DNA of 5,633 bases, from positions 1-5,633 of the forward strand of contig JAEYZR010000338.1 of NCBI GenBank assembly GCA_023427945.1. The letters run 5' to 3'. The stretch comes from Pseudomonadota bacterium (GTDB lineage: Bacteria; Pseudomonadota; Gammaproteobacteria; Burkholderiales; Burkholderiaceae_B). Shown here in pieces: positions 1-5,633 of this stretch. Position 1 is the first letter of the stretch. Each line of letters starts with the position of its first letter. The notes under the pieces are model-generated. The model saw nothing but the letters and a program-made list of their open reading frames with translations. It was not told where the DNA came from and searched no databases. Position numbers and translations under genes: made by a program.

Positions 1-9
1 ACCTAAGAG

Positions 10-1194
10 TTACTCCCAATTGAGCGCGCCTCCGGTCTGATACTCGATCACACGTGTTTCGAAAAAGTTGCGTTCCTTCTTCAAATCAATCATTTCGGCC
101 ATCCAGGGGAAGGGGTTTTCTTCCTGAGGATAAAGCGGTTCGATCCCGATCTGCTGGCACCGGCGGTTTGCAATGAATCGCAAATACGTTTTGAACATCG
201 GTGCATTCAGACCCAGAACGCCTCGCGGCATTGTGTCTTCTGCGTAAGCGTATTCGAGTTCGACCGCTTTGCGAAACAGTTCTCGTATTTCTTCGCGAAA
301 TTCTGGTGTCCAAAGGTGAGGATTTTCCATTTTGACCGTATTAATCAGGTCAATTCCGAAATTGCAGTGCATGGATTCATCGCGAAGGATGTACATGTAC
401 TGTTCGGCGGCACCGGTCATTTTGTTTTGGCGGCCCAACGCAAGGATCTGCGTGAAGCCTACGTAGAAGAACAATCCTTCCATCAGGCATGCGAAGACGA
501 TCAACGACTTCAGCAGGGTCTGATCGTTTTCGAGAGTACCGGTCTTGAAATGCGGGTCAGCGATGGCGTCGATGAAGGGGATGAGGAATTCATCCTTCGC
601 GCGAATCGAGGGCACTTCGTTATAGGCGTTGAAAATCTCGGCTTCGTCCAGGTCGAGACTCTCGACGATGTACTGATATGCGTGCGTGTGGATGGCCTCT
701 TCGAAGGCCTGGCGCAGCAGGAACTGGCGGCACTCCGGTGCCGTGATGTGGCGGTAGGTGCCCAACACGATATTGTTGGCGGCCAGCGAATCGGCAGTGA
801 CGAAGAATCCCAGGTTGCGCTTGACGATGCGACGCTCGTCCTCGGTCAGGCCGTTGGGGTTCTTCCACAGCGCGATATCGCGCGACATGTTGATTTCCTG
901 CGGCATCCAGTGGTTGGCGCAGGTCGCCAGGTACTTTTCCCATGCCCACTTGTACTTGAAGGGCACCAGTTGGTTGACATCGGTTTCGCCGTTGATGATG
1001 CGTTTGTCGGCGACCTTCACACGGTGCGAAGCAGCCTCTTCGGTCACTTCCACCGGCTTGTCCTTCGGCGAGGGAATCGCCGAATCGTTGAATGCCGCGG
1101 TGGCCGCACGAACGTCGTCAGCCGGCGTGGCGCCGCCGTGCGCGTTGGGTCGCACGGGTTGTTGCGTAGGGGTCTCGTCGTCCCAATTGATCAT
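10..1194 (-). CDS. nrdB: Class Ia ribonucleoside-diphosphate reductase, small (beta, R2) subunit
   Basis: This 394-residue cytoplasmic protein carries the diiron-tyrosyl radical that NrdA uses to reduce ribonucleoside diphosphates. By alignment from memory to E. coli R2, the metal ligands are D135 (in FFVTADS), E166 and H169 ([10 protein letters not shown]), E239 (LMEG), and E273 and H276 (RDESMH). The radical tyrosine is Y173. Near the C-terminus, E379 and Y385 (ETRVIEY) match E. coli E350 and Y356 of the radical-transfer path, and the tail GGALNWE should dock on NrdA. Residues 1-60 are a variable, probably disordered extension. The framework ([24 protein letters not shown]) resembles Pseudomonas and Chlamydia NrdB more than E. 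coli. The ATG at 1194 is chosen because GGAG lies 8 bases upstream and MINWDDE is a typical NrdB start; the frame stays open to 1278, overlapping the nrdA end, but only from a TTG. The gene is second in an operon with nrdA. The 3' half has lower GC than the rest. No terminator can be seen, since only 9 bases follow the stop. Confidence 0.97.
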   Translation of the reverse strand: MINWDDETPTQQPVRPNAHGGATPADDVRAATAAFNDSAIPSPKDKPVEVTEEAASHRVKVADKRIINGETDVNQLVPFKYKWAWEKYLATCANHWMPQEINMSRDIALWKNPNGLTEDERRIVKRNLGFFVTADSLAANNIVLGTYRHITAPECRQFLLRQAFEEAIHTHAYQYIVESLDLDEAEIFNAYNEVPSIRAKDEFLIPFIDAIADPHFKTGTLENDQTLLKSLIVFACLMEGLFFYVGFTQILALGRQNKMTGAAEQYMYILRDESMHCNFGIDLINTVKMENPHLWTPEFREEIRELFRKAVELEYAYAEDTMPRGVLGLNAPMFKTYLRFIANRRCQQIGIEPLYPQEENPFPWMAEMIDLKKERNFFETRVIEYQTGGALNWE

Positions 1195-1202
1195 GATCTT
1201 TT

Positions 1203-1206
1203 CTCC
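1203..1206 (-). promoter_or_regulatory. Ribosome binding site of nrdB
   Basis: On the minus strand GGAG is followed by 8 bases and then the ATG at 1194. It lies inside the 19-base gap after the nrdA stop codon. This decides the nrdB start in favour of MINWDDE and suggests translation follows directly on nrdA. Confidence 0.8.
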
Positions 1207-1213
1207 GGATGTA

Positions 1214-4135
1214 TTACTGGCAGGCCTCGCATTCGTCGAACCCGGGGTCTCCGGGTCGCATCGTGCAGGCGGCACCAAGTACTTCCGGTTCCGGTAAGTT
1301 GGAGGCTACTGCGGCGGCGCCAGCAACGGCTGCTGCGCCCATTCCATCGGACTTGACGGCGTTCAGTTCGCCACCGCGTCCTGTCGATTTCTCGGCGCTG
1401 GTCGCGCCCATCGTGCGCAGGTAGTACGTTGTTTTCAAACCACGTTGCCAGGCGAGTTTGTAGGTGTCGTCGAGTTTTTTGCCCGAGGCGCCCGCCATGT
1501 AGATGTTCAGCGACTGAGCCTGGTCGATCCATTTCTGGCGACGCGAGGCGGCCTCCACCAGCCACTTGGGTTCGACTTCGAACGCGGTGGCATACAGTTC
1601 ACGCAATGAAGCGGGAACACGGTCGATGCTGGCCAGGCTGCCGTCGAAATACTTCAGGTCGGCGACCATCACCTCGTCCCAGAGGCCGAGTTTTTTCAGA
1701 TCGCGCACGAGGTATTCGTTGACGACCGTGAACTCGCCCGAGAGGTTCGATTTCACATACAGGTTCTGGAACGTGGGCTCTATGCATGCCGACACGCCGA
1801 TGATGTTGGAAATCGTGGCGGTAGGCGCAATGGCCACGCAATTGGAGTTGCGCATGCCGTGGGTCTTGATGCTGGTGCGCAGCGCGTCCCAGTCCAGGGT
1901 CGAGGTTTCGTCCACGTCGACGTAACCACCGCGTTCTTCGCGCAACAGGGCCAGCGTGTCCTGGGGCAGGATGCCACGGTCCCACAACGAACCGGCAAAC
2001 GATTCGTAGCGACCGCGCTCACCAGCGAGCTTGCTGGAGGCCAGGTAGGCGTAATAGCACACGGCTTCCATCGAACGGTCGGCAAAGGCAGCCGCGTCAT
2101 CCGAGGCGTAGGGCACGCGCATCATCTGCAGGCAATCCTGGAAGCCCATGATGCCCAGACCGACCGGACGATGGCGCTTGTTCGAGTTGGCGGCCTTCTC
2201 GACGGCGTAGTAGTTGATGTCGATCACGTTGTCGAGCATGCGCATGGCGGTGTTCACCGTGCGCTCGATCTTGGCGTGGTCCAGTTCGAAGCCACCGTCA
2301 GCCGTGGGCTTCATGTGGGCGACCAGGTTCACCGAGCCCAGGTTGCACACGGCAATTTCGGACTCGTTGGTGTTCAGCGTGATTTCGGTGCAAAGGTTCG
2401 AGCTGTGCACCACGCCCACGTGTTGCTGGGGCGAGCGGATGTTGCACGGATCCTTGAACGTGATCCAGGGATGGCCGGTCTCAAACAGCATCGAGAGCAT
2501 CTTGCGCCAGAGTTGCAGCGCGGGCATTTTCTTGAACAGCGTGAGTTCGCCGCTGGCCGCACGAGCTTCGTAGCCCAGGTAGGCCGTTTCGAATTCGCGG
2601 CCGTACTTGTCGTGCAGGTCGGGCGTGTCCGAAGGCGAGAACAAGGTCCACTCGCCCCCTTCGATCACGCGCTTCATGAACAGGTCGGGAATCCAGTTGG
2701 CCGTGTTCATGTCGTGCGTGCGACGGCGTTCGTCACCGGTGTTCTTGCGCAGCTCCAGGAACTCCTCGATGTCCAGGTGCCATGTTTCCAGATAGGTGCA
2801 CACGGCGCCCTTGCGTTTGCCGCCCTGGTTCACCGCCACGGCGGTGTCGTTGACGACCTTCAGGAAGGGCACGACGCCCTGGCTTTCGCCGTTGGTGCCC
2901 TTGATGTGGCTACGCAGTGCACGCACAGGCGTCCAGTCGTTGCCCAGGCCGCCGGCATACTTGGCCAGCAGCGCATTTTCCTTGATGGCGTCGTAGAGGC
3001 CTTCGAGGTTGGCGGCCACCGTGGTCAGATAGCACGACGACAGTTGCGAATGCAGTGTGCCCGAATTGAACAGGGTGGGGGTCGAGCTCATGAAGTCGAA
3101 CGAGGACAGAATCTCGTAGAACTCGATGGCGCGCTCTTCACGGTTGGGTTCACGCAGCGCCAGGCCCATTGCCACGCGCATGAAGAACACCTGCGGCAAT
3201 TCGATGCGCGTGCCGCGTACGTGCAGGAAGTAGCGGTCATACAGCGTTTGCAGGCCGAGGTAGCCGAACTGCAGGTCGCGGTTGGCATTCAGTGCCTGGC
3301 TGATGCGTGCCAGATCGTAGTTGGCCAGTTCGGGTGACAGCAGACCGTTTTCGATGCCGTGCTGGATGAAGGTGGGGAAGTAGGCGGCGTAGCGCGTGAC
3401 CATGTCGCCCTGTGCGACCTCTTCGCCCAGCACTTCCTTGCGGATCGTGTGCAGCAGCAGACGTGCGGTGACCTGGCTGTAGGCCGGATCTTTTTCAACC
3501 AGTGAGCGGGCCGACAAGATGGCGGACTTGAACACTTCGTCCACGGGAATGCCGTCATACAGGTTCTTGACGGTTTCGCGCAGGATGGTTTCGGTATCGA
3601 TCAATCCTGCCAGTCCGACGCCGGCGGCTTCGATCGTGGCGCGCAGTTCGGTCAGGTTCAACGGGCGCTTCAAGCCGTTGTCCGTCACGTTCAGGCCGAA
3701 TTCCTGGGGCGCGGCAGGAGCGGTGCCATGCGAGGCCTGGCGCTCCTGGCTGCGCTTTTCCCGATAAAGCACGTAGGCGCGTGCCACGTCGTGCTCGCCC
3801 GAGCGCATCAGCGCGAGTTCGACCTGATCCTGGATGTCTTCGATGTGGAAGGTGCCGCCCGAGGGACGGTTGCGCACCAGAGCACTGACGGCCTGGTTCG
3901 TCAGGTTTTCGACGAGCTGACGCACACGCGCCGATGCAGCGCCTTGTCCACCGTTGACCGCCAGAAAGGCTTTGGTCAGTGCAATGGCGATCTTGTTGGG
4001 TTCAAACCCGACGACCGAACCGTTGCGGCGGATGATGTTGTAACTGCTCCATTGGCCCTGAGGGGCGGAGGCGTCTTGTTGCGACTGCGGCATAACGGTT
4101 GCCGGCCGCGTCGTGGTGGCGGAGGTCGTCTGCAT
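1214..4135 (-). CDS. nrdA: Class Ia ribonucleoside-diphosphate reductase, large (alpha, R1) catalytic subunit with two ATP-cone regions
   Basis: This 973-residue cytoplasmic enzyme subunit reduces ribonucleoside diphosphates to deoxyribonucleoside diphosphates, working with NrdB. Order of parts: variable N-terminus 1-30; ATP cone 31-128 ([20 protein letters not shown], ending [11 protein letters not shown]); a second, degenerate cone-like region about 147-235; R1 N-terminal domain from about 240; ten-stranded barrel about 350-905; flexible tail to 973. Matches to E. coli R1: C368 (SSCYL) and C597 ([10 protein letters not shown]) are the redox pair, N580, C582 and E584 (NLCTE) the active site, and Y904-Y905 (TTYYLRT) the radical path. 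The nucleotide loop [10 protein letters not shown] is at 771-780. The tail is Gly/Ala-rich and ends ECEACQ, with C969 and C972 as the shuttle cysteines; the CxxC spacing differs from the longer spacing in E. coli. At 973 residues it is longer than the roughly 760 of E. coli R1, because of the second cone and N-terminal extension. The ATG at 4135 has AGGAG 5 bases upstream; the frame stays open to 4252 only from a TTG. No intein interrupts it. Confidence 0.98.
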   Translation of the reverse strand: MQTTSATTTRPATVMPQSQQDASAPQGQWSSYNIIRRNGSVVGFEPNKIAIALTKAFLAVNGGQGAASARVRQLVENLTNQAVSALVRNRPSGGTFHIEDIQDQVELALMRSGEHDVARAYVLYREKRSQERQASHGTAPAAPQEFGLNVTDNGLKRPLNLTELRATIEAAGVGLAGLIDTETILRETVKNLYDGIPVDEVFKSAILSARSLVEKDPAYSQVTARLLLHTIRKEVLGEEVAQGDMVTRYAAYFPTFIQHGIENGLLSPELANYDLARISQALNANRDLQFGYLGLQTLYDRYFLHVRGTRIELPQVFFMRVAMGLALREPNREERAIEFYEILSSFDFMSSTPTLFNSGTLHSQLSSCYLTTVAANLEGLYDAIKENALLAKYAGGLGNDWTPVRALRSHIKGTNGESQGVVPFLKVVNDTAVAVNQGGKRKGAVCTYLETWHLDIEEFLELRKNTGDERRRTHDMNTANWIPDLFMKRVIEGGEWTLFSPSDTPDLHDKYGREFETAYLGYEARAASGELTLFKKMPALQLWRKMLSMLFETGHPWITFKDPCNIRSPQQHVGVVHSSNLCTEITLNTNESEIAVCNLGSVNLVAHMKPTADGGFELDHAKIERTVNTAMRMLDNVIDINYYAVEKAANSNKRHRPVGLGIMGFQDCLQMMRVPYASDDAAAFADRSMEAVCYYAYLASSKLAGERGRYESFAGSLWDRGILPQDTLALLREERGGYVDVDETSTLDWDALRTSIKTHGMRNSNCVAIAPTATISNIIGVSACIEPTFQNLYVKSNLSGEFTVVNEYLVRDLKKLGLWDEVMVADLKYFDGSLASIDRVPASLRELYATAFEVEPKWLVEAASRRQKWIDQAQSLNIYMAGASGKKLDDTYKLAWQRGLKTTYYLRTMGATSAEKSTGRGGELNAVKSDGMGAAAVAGAAAVASNLPEPEVLGAACTMRPGDPGFDECEACQ

Positions 4136-4140
4136 GGAAG

Positions 4141-4145
4141 CTCCT
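4141..4145 (-). promoter_or_regulatory. Ribosome binding site of nrdA
   Basis: AGGAG on the minus strand lies 5 bases before the ATG at 4135. It is the strongest Shine-Dalgarno sequence near the 5' end of this frame and fixes the start at MQTTSATTT rather than at the upstream TTG at 4252. Confidence 0.85.
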
Positions 4146-4167
4146 GAATAAATGCTTGAATGACGAG

Positions 4168-4190
4168 GCGCTGCGATCGGGTCGCAGCGC
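4168..4190 (-). other. Stem-loop in the nrdA 5' leader
   Basis: A perfect 9-bp inverted repeat (GCGCTGCGA and TCGCAGCGC) flanks a 5-base loop, ending about 33 bases upstream of the nrdA start codon. It lies in the probable transcribed leader. No T-run follows on the minus strand, so it does not look like an intrinsic terminator. It could shape message stability or translation, or bind a protein; this is inference. Confidence 0.5.
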
Positions 4191-4328
4191 GTACTGAAAG
4201 AGGTGATGCCGAAATGCTCGCCTGGGCTGCGCAACGCGACATGAACAGTCAACCGTTCACACAGCCGTGCTGATTACGCAATGAATCTGCAGGCGCTAAT
4301 CCGAATGTGGTGTCAAAGGTGTACTGAA

Positions 4329-4344
4329 ACACAATATATAGTGC
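4329..4344 (-). promoter_or_regulatory. NrdR box 1 (proximal to nrdA)
   Basis: The plus strand reads acacaatatatagtgc, matching the known NrdR-box consensus ACACWATATATWGTGT at 15 of 16 positions. NrdR is the zinc-ribbon/ATP-cone repressor of ribonucleotide reductase genes in most bacteria and normally binds paired boxes. This one overlaps the likely -10 element of nrdA. Confidence 0.9.
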
Positions 4345-4364
4345 GTCACCGCTGACTGTGACAC
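4335..4364 (-). promoter_or_regulatory. Probable nrdAB promoter
   Basis: On the minus strand GTGTCA (4359-4364, 4 of 6 to the sigma-70 -35 consensus) is followed after 18 bases by TATATA (4335-4340, 4 of 6 to the -10). Both elements fall inside or against the NrdR boxes, so bound NrdR would block RNA polymerase. It predicts a transcript start near 4328 and a leader of about 190 bases. The -35 is weak; another start further downstream is possible. Confidence 0.45.
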
Positions 4365-4376
4365 CAATTGTAGTGA
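4361..4376 (-). promoter_or_regulatory. NrdR box 2 (distal, weaker)
   Basis: The plus strand reads acaccaattgtagtga, about 11 of 16 matches to the NrdR consensus, with the outer ACAC and TAGTG arms kept and the centre degenerate. It begins exactly 32 bases from box 1, leaving a 16-base spacer, which is the usual three-helical-turn spacing of NrdR box pairs. The spacing supports it more than the sequence does. Confidence 0.75.
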
Positions 4377-4426
4377 GCCTGGTGTGATGGGGCAAGCGCT
4401 GTTACGTCACAAAATACGGTTGTTTT

Positions 4427-4464
4427 CGTAATAAATAAAGACAGCACGCGTGTGCGCCCTGTCT
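4427..4464 (-). terminator. Terminator-like hairpin on the minus strand
   Basis: Read on the minus strand, AGACAG and CTGTCT form a 6-bp outer stem. It continues after one G-G mismatch into four more pairs around an ACAC loop (4439-4464). The hairpin is followed at once by TTATTTATTACG. No minus-strand gene ends just before it. It sits between the lipoprotein gene and the nrdA promoter, where it could stop transcripts running leftward from gltX or end a short unannotated RNA. The T-tract is broken by A residues, so strength is uncertain. Confidence 0.4.
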
Positions 4465-4658
4465 GGCGAAGGGGATGCTCAGTGTCGTGGTGGTGCACGG
4501 CCTGCCGCCCGAAAATATCCGGTCAGGCAGACCCGATGCCTCTCTTCTCCTACCTGTTGTGTCTTTGCACCTGCCTTGCAACAGAGATTGCATACCGATT
4601 CTCATCACCTTTAGAGTGACGAAAGGGCCGTATGCGGCTGAATGAAGGTACTGTTGGC

Positions 4659-4665
4659 GAGAAAG
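4659..4665 (+). promoter_or_regulatory. Weak ribosome binding site favouring the 4669 lipoprotein start
   Basis: GAGAAAG lies just before the ATG at 4669, with GAG 7 bases upstream. Neither the ATG at 4642 nor that at 4693 has a comparable purine-rich match at proper spacing. The signal is modest and the start remains open. Confidence 0.4.
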
Positions 4666-4668
4666 ATC

Positions 4669-5196
4669 ATGGTTGTAACGGTTTCACGTAGTATGGTGGT
4701 AAGGGGTTCCGCGCTCGCGGCCCTGGCATTATTGGCGGCGTGCTCGACGCGTCCGGGGGCGCCCAAGCCCGCATCTCCCTCTCAGAAACCAGCGTCTGCA
4801 GCCCAGGCTCCCGCATGCCAGGCCCAGCCATCGAGCCCGCTGGTCGGCAACTGGTTTTCGAGTTCGACCCCGAAAGGCGTTGGCGGCCAGCTTCAGACGC
4901 TGACCCGACTGCGCGCCGATGGCACGATGGGATTCGAGTCGCAACTGAAGATCGGCAAAAAAATGCGGCCGGCCCTGCGCGAAAGTGGTTGCTGGACTTT
5001 CGCAGACGGCATCTACACCTTGCAGACGTTGAAGTCCTATGGTGACGACGTAGACTCCAGCGATCCGATCTACAAGAATACGTATCGTGTGGAGAAGGTC
5101 GACGCACAGCGGCTGGTATTGCGGGAAATGCGGCAGGGCGGGCAGGTTATCACGGCCAGGAAAATGCCTGATGGCTACCGCATGCCCGACCGTTGA
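4669..5196 (+). CDS. Putative outer-envelope lipoprotein, lipocalin-like, function unknown
   Basis: From the chosen start this is a 175-residue secreted lipoprotein. Residues 1-24 form a signal peptide with arginines at 7 and 12 and a hydrophobic stretch GSALAALALLAA. The lipobox LLAAC puts the lipidated cysteine at 25. Residues 26-57 are a Pro/Ala/Ser-rich linker. The rest looks like a small beta-rich domain: LVGNWF (58-63), ADGTMGF (83-89), SGCWTF (106-111), ADGIYTL (112-118), DPIYKNTYRV (132-141), RLVLREM (148-154). The G-x-W opening and alternating strands recall small lipocalin-like lipoproteins; that is a guess from pattern, not a family match. C50 and C108 could form a disulfide. Ser at +2 after the cysteine fits outer-membrane sorting. 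Start choice is uncertain: ATG at 4642 (184 residues, weak ribosome site) and ATG at 4693 (shorter leader, no ribosome site) are in frame; 4669 has GAGAAAG upstream. The gene converges on gltX. Confidence 0.8.
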   Translation: MVVTVSRSMVVRGSALAALALLAACSTRPGAPKPASPSQKPASAAQAPACQAQPSSPLVGNWFSSSTPKGVGGQLQTLTRLRADGTMGFESQLKIGKKMRPALRESGCWTFADGIYTLQTLKSYGDDVDSSDPIYKNTYRVEKVDAQRLVLREMRQGGQVITARKMPDGYRMPDR

Positions 5197-5201
5197 GCGT
5201 G

Positions 5202-5216
5202 TTCAGATCGCCTGAA
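5202..5216. other. Small palindrome over the gltX stop codon
   Basis: TTCAG and CTGAA flank a 5-base loop, spanning the gltX TGA and lying 6 bases after the lipoprotein stop. It could form a short hairpin in either transcript, but no T-run follows on either strand. It is therefore at best a weak bidirectional stop signal or a brake on RNA decay. Confidence 0.25.
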
Positions 5217-5633
5217 TCCGGTTGATGACGGTTTCCTTGCCCAGCAGGGTGAGGAAGGCATCGATGGCGGGCGTCTGAGTTTGCCCCGCCACTGCCACCC
5301 GCAAAGGAATGGCAAGTTGAGGCATCTTCATGCTGTGCTGGGCCAGCACCGTCTTGATGAGCGCTGACACCGACTCGCGTGTCCAGTCCGTCGCCGCTGC
5401 CTGTGCGGCGAAGTCGGCCAGGGCGGCGCGGGCCGCCGGCGTGAAGTGCTGGGCCGCGAGATCTGGTGCGATTGCCTTTTGCGGGCCGCAGAAAAGCAGG
5501 GCGCCTTCAGCCAGTTGTTCCAGTGTTTCTGCACGATCCTTCAGCAAGCCGACCACCGCCGCGAAATCGACGCTGGCGATGTCTCCACCGAGTCGTGTGA
5601 CGCGTGGACCGACACGATCGGCCAGTTCGGCGT
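5203..5633 (-). CDS. gltX: Glutamyl-tRNA synthetase, C-terminal part (gene runs off the right edge)
   Basis: The visible 142 codons end in NRIQAI and a TGA stop. They encode the helical anticodon-binding domain of a class I glutamyl-tRNA synthetase, the cytoplasmic enzyme that charges tRNA-Glu. Recognisable family segments are [12 protein letters not shown] and, near the end, [15 protein letters not shown] followed by [13 protein letters not shown], which closely resemble bacterial GltX C-termini. The catalytic HIGH and KMSKS-type motifs would lie beyond the window, so activity cannot be judged. The family is usually 460-500 residues, so about 30% is present. The frame is open through position 5633, so a GTG at 5556 is an internal valine and not a start. 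Some bacteria have a second, GluQ-like or tRNA-Gln-charging paralogue; this tail alone does not exclude that. The neighbour is the convergent lipoprotein gene, 6 bases away. Confidence 0.93.
   Translation of the reverse strand, partial: AELADRVGPRVTRLGGDIASVDFAAVVGLLKDRAETLEQLAEGALLFCGPQKAIAPDLAAQHFTPAARAALADFAAQAAATDWTRESVSALIKTVLAQHSMKMPQLAIPLRVAVAGQTQTPAIDAFLTLLGKETVINRIQAI

Larger units (their letters stand above)
4136..4668. other. Gene-free divergent region between nrdA and the lipoprotein gene
   Basis: This 533-base stretch holds no gene I can support. From left to right: the nrdA leader with its ribosome binding site and a 9-bp hairpin (4136 to about 4328); two NrdR boxes over the likely nrdA promoter (4329-4376); an AT-rich patch (about 4409-4440) next to a terminator-like hairpin on the minus strand (4439-4464); then about 200 bases before the lipoprotein start with no clear promoter. 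For the lipoprotein, TTGCAT at 4588-4593 followed 16 bases later by TTTAGA at 4610-4615 is the best pair I can see, and it is poor. A 68-codon minus-strand frame at 4402-4608 starts with GTG, resembles nothing known to me and runs through the terminator-like hairpin, so I do not call it a gene. Confidence 0.7.

Noticed and set aside
316..1356. A 346-codon open frame on the plus strand across nrdB
   Set aside because: It is antisense to nrdB and to the nrdA 3' end, has no ribosome site or family resemblance, and is explained by codon bias on the opposite strand.
1859..3337. A 492-codon open frame on the plus strand inside nrdA
   Set aside because: It is fully antisense to clearly coding nrdA sequence. 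Its composition (rich in V, H, Q, R) is what reverse reading of a GC-rich gene gives, and it has no recognisable motif.
1214..4135. Possible intein in nrdA, a common intein host gene
   Set aside because: The catalytic blocks run on without any insertion, and the extra length is explained by the N-terminal cone regions and extension.
4136..4252. N-terminal extension of NrdA by 39 residues
   Set aside because: The extension begins at a TTG and lacks NrdA-like sequence, while the ATG at 4135 has AGGAG at ideal spacing.
4311..4316. A perfect TTGACA on the minus strand as the nrdA -35 element
   Set aside because: No acceptable -10 lies 16-19 bases downstream; the sequence there is CCTGCA or similar.
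4191..4329. Direct repeat gtactgaaa at 4191-4199 and 4321-4329
   Set aside because: Nine bases seen twice across 130 bases, with no other copies and no link to a known site; chance is a fair explanation.
4383..4411. TGTGA and TCACA as a possible CRP-type site
   Set aside because: The half-sites are 19 bases apart, against the 6 expected for CRP-type operators.
4590..4606. An ATTCTCA half-site suggesting a Fur box upstream of the lipoprotein gene
   Set aside because: Only one half matches the Fur consensus; the other half is about 3 of 7. Nothing in the lipoprotein suggests iron control.
4402..4608. A 68-codon minus-strand frame in the gene-free region
   Set aside because: It has a GTG start with a poor ribosome site, basic low-complexity composition and no recognised motif, and the terminator-like hairpin lies within it.

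Overview
The window is an ordinary, well-conserved chromosomal segment of a betaproteobacterium. The best guess is Burkholderiales, near Alcaligenaceae, from protein resemblance and from GC of about 60-63% in nrdA samples; species cannot be fixed from sequence reading alone. It holds the aerobic ribonucleotide reductase operon nrdA-nrdB, one small lipoprotein gene of unknown role, and the 3' end of the glutamyl-tRNA synthetase gene gltX. I found no mobile element, CRISPR array, tRNA or rRNA, and no sign of an undescribed multi-gene system.

Layout, left to right. nrdB (minus strand, 10-1194) encodes the radical-bearing small subunit. It is preceded in the transcript by nrdA (minus, 1214-4135), which encodes the catalytic large subunit. 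Only 19 bases separate them, and they hold the nrdB ribosome binding site, so the two are surely one operon. A gene-free stretch (4136-4668) follows. Its left part is the nrdA control region: a long leader with a 9-bp hairpin, then two boxes for the repressor NrdR exactly 32 bases apart, laid over the probable promoter. Its right part holds a terminator-like hairpin pointing toward nrdA and the weakly marked start region of the lipoprotein gene. The lipoprotein gene (plus, 4669-5196) meets gltX (minus, 5203 to beyond the right edge) tail to tail with 6 bases between the stop codons.

How they work together. NrdA and NrdB form the class Ia enzyme that makes deoxyribonucleotides with oxygen present. 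All catalytic and metal-binding residues that I can align to the E. coli enzyme are intact. NrdA starts with two ATP-cone regions, the second degenerate, as in the Pseudomonas aeruginosa enzyme. Control therefore appears at two levels: transcriptional through NrdR (itself an ATP-cone nucleotide sensor), and allosteric through the NrdA cones. The lipoprotein and gltX have no visible functional tie to the operon.

The points most worth a second look are the NrdR box pair over the promoter, the terminator-like hairpin between the lipoprotein gene and the nrdA promoter, the drop in GC in the 3' half of nrdB, and the unassigned lipoprotein.
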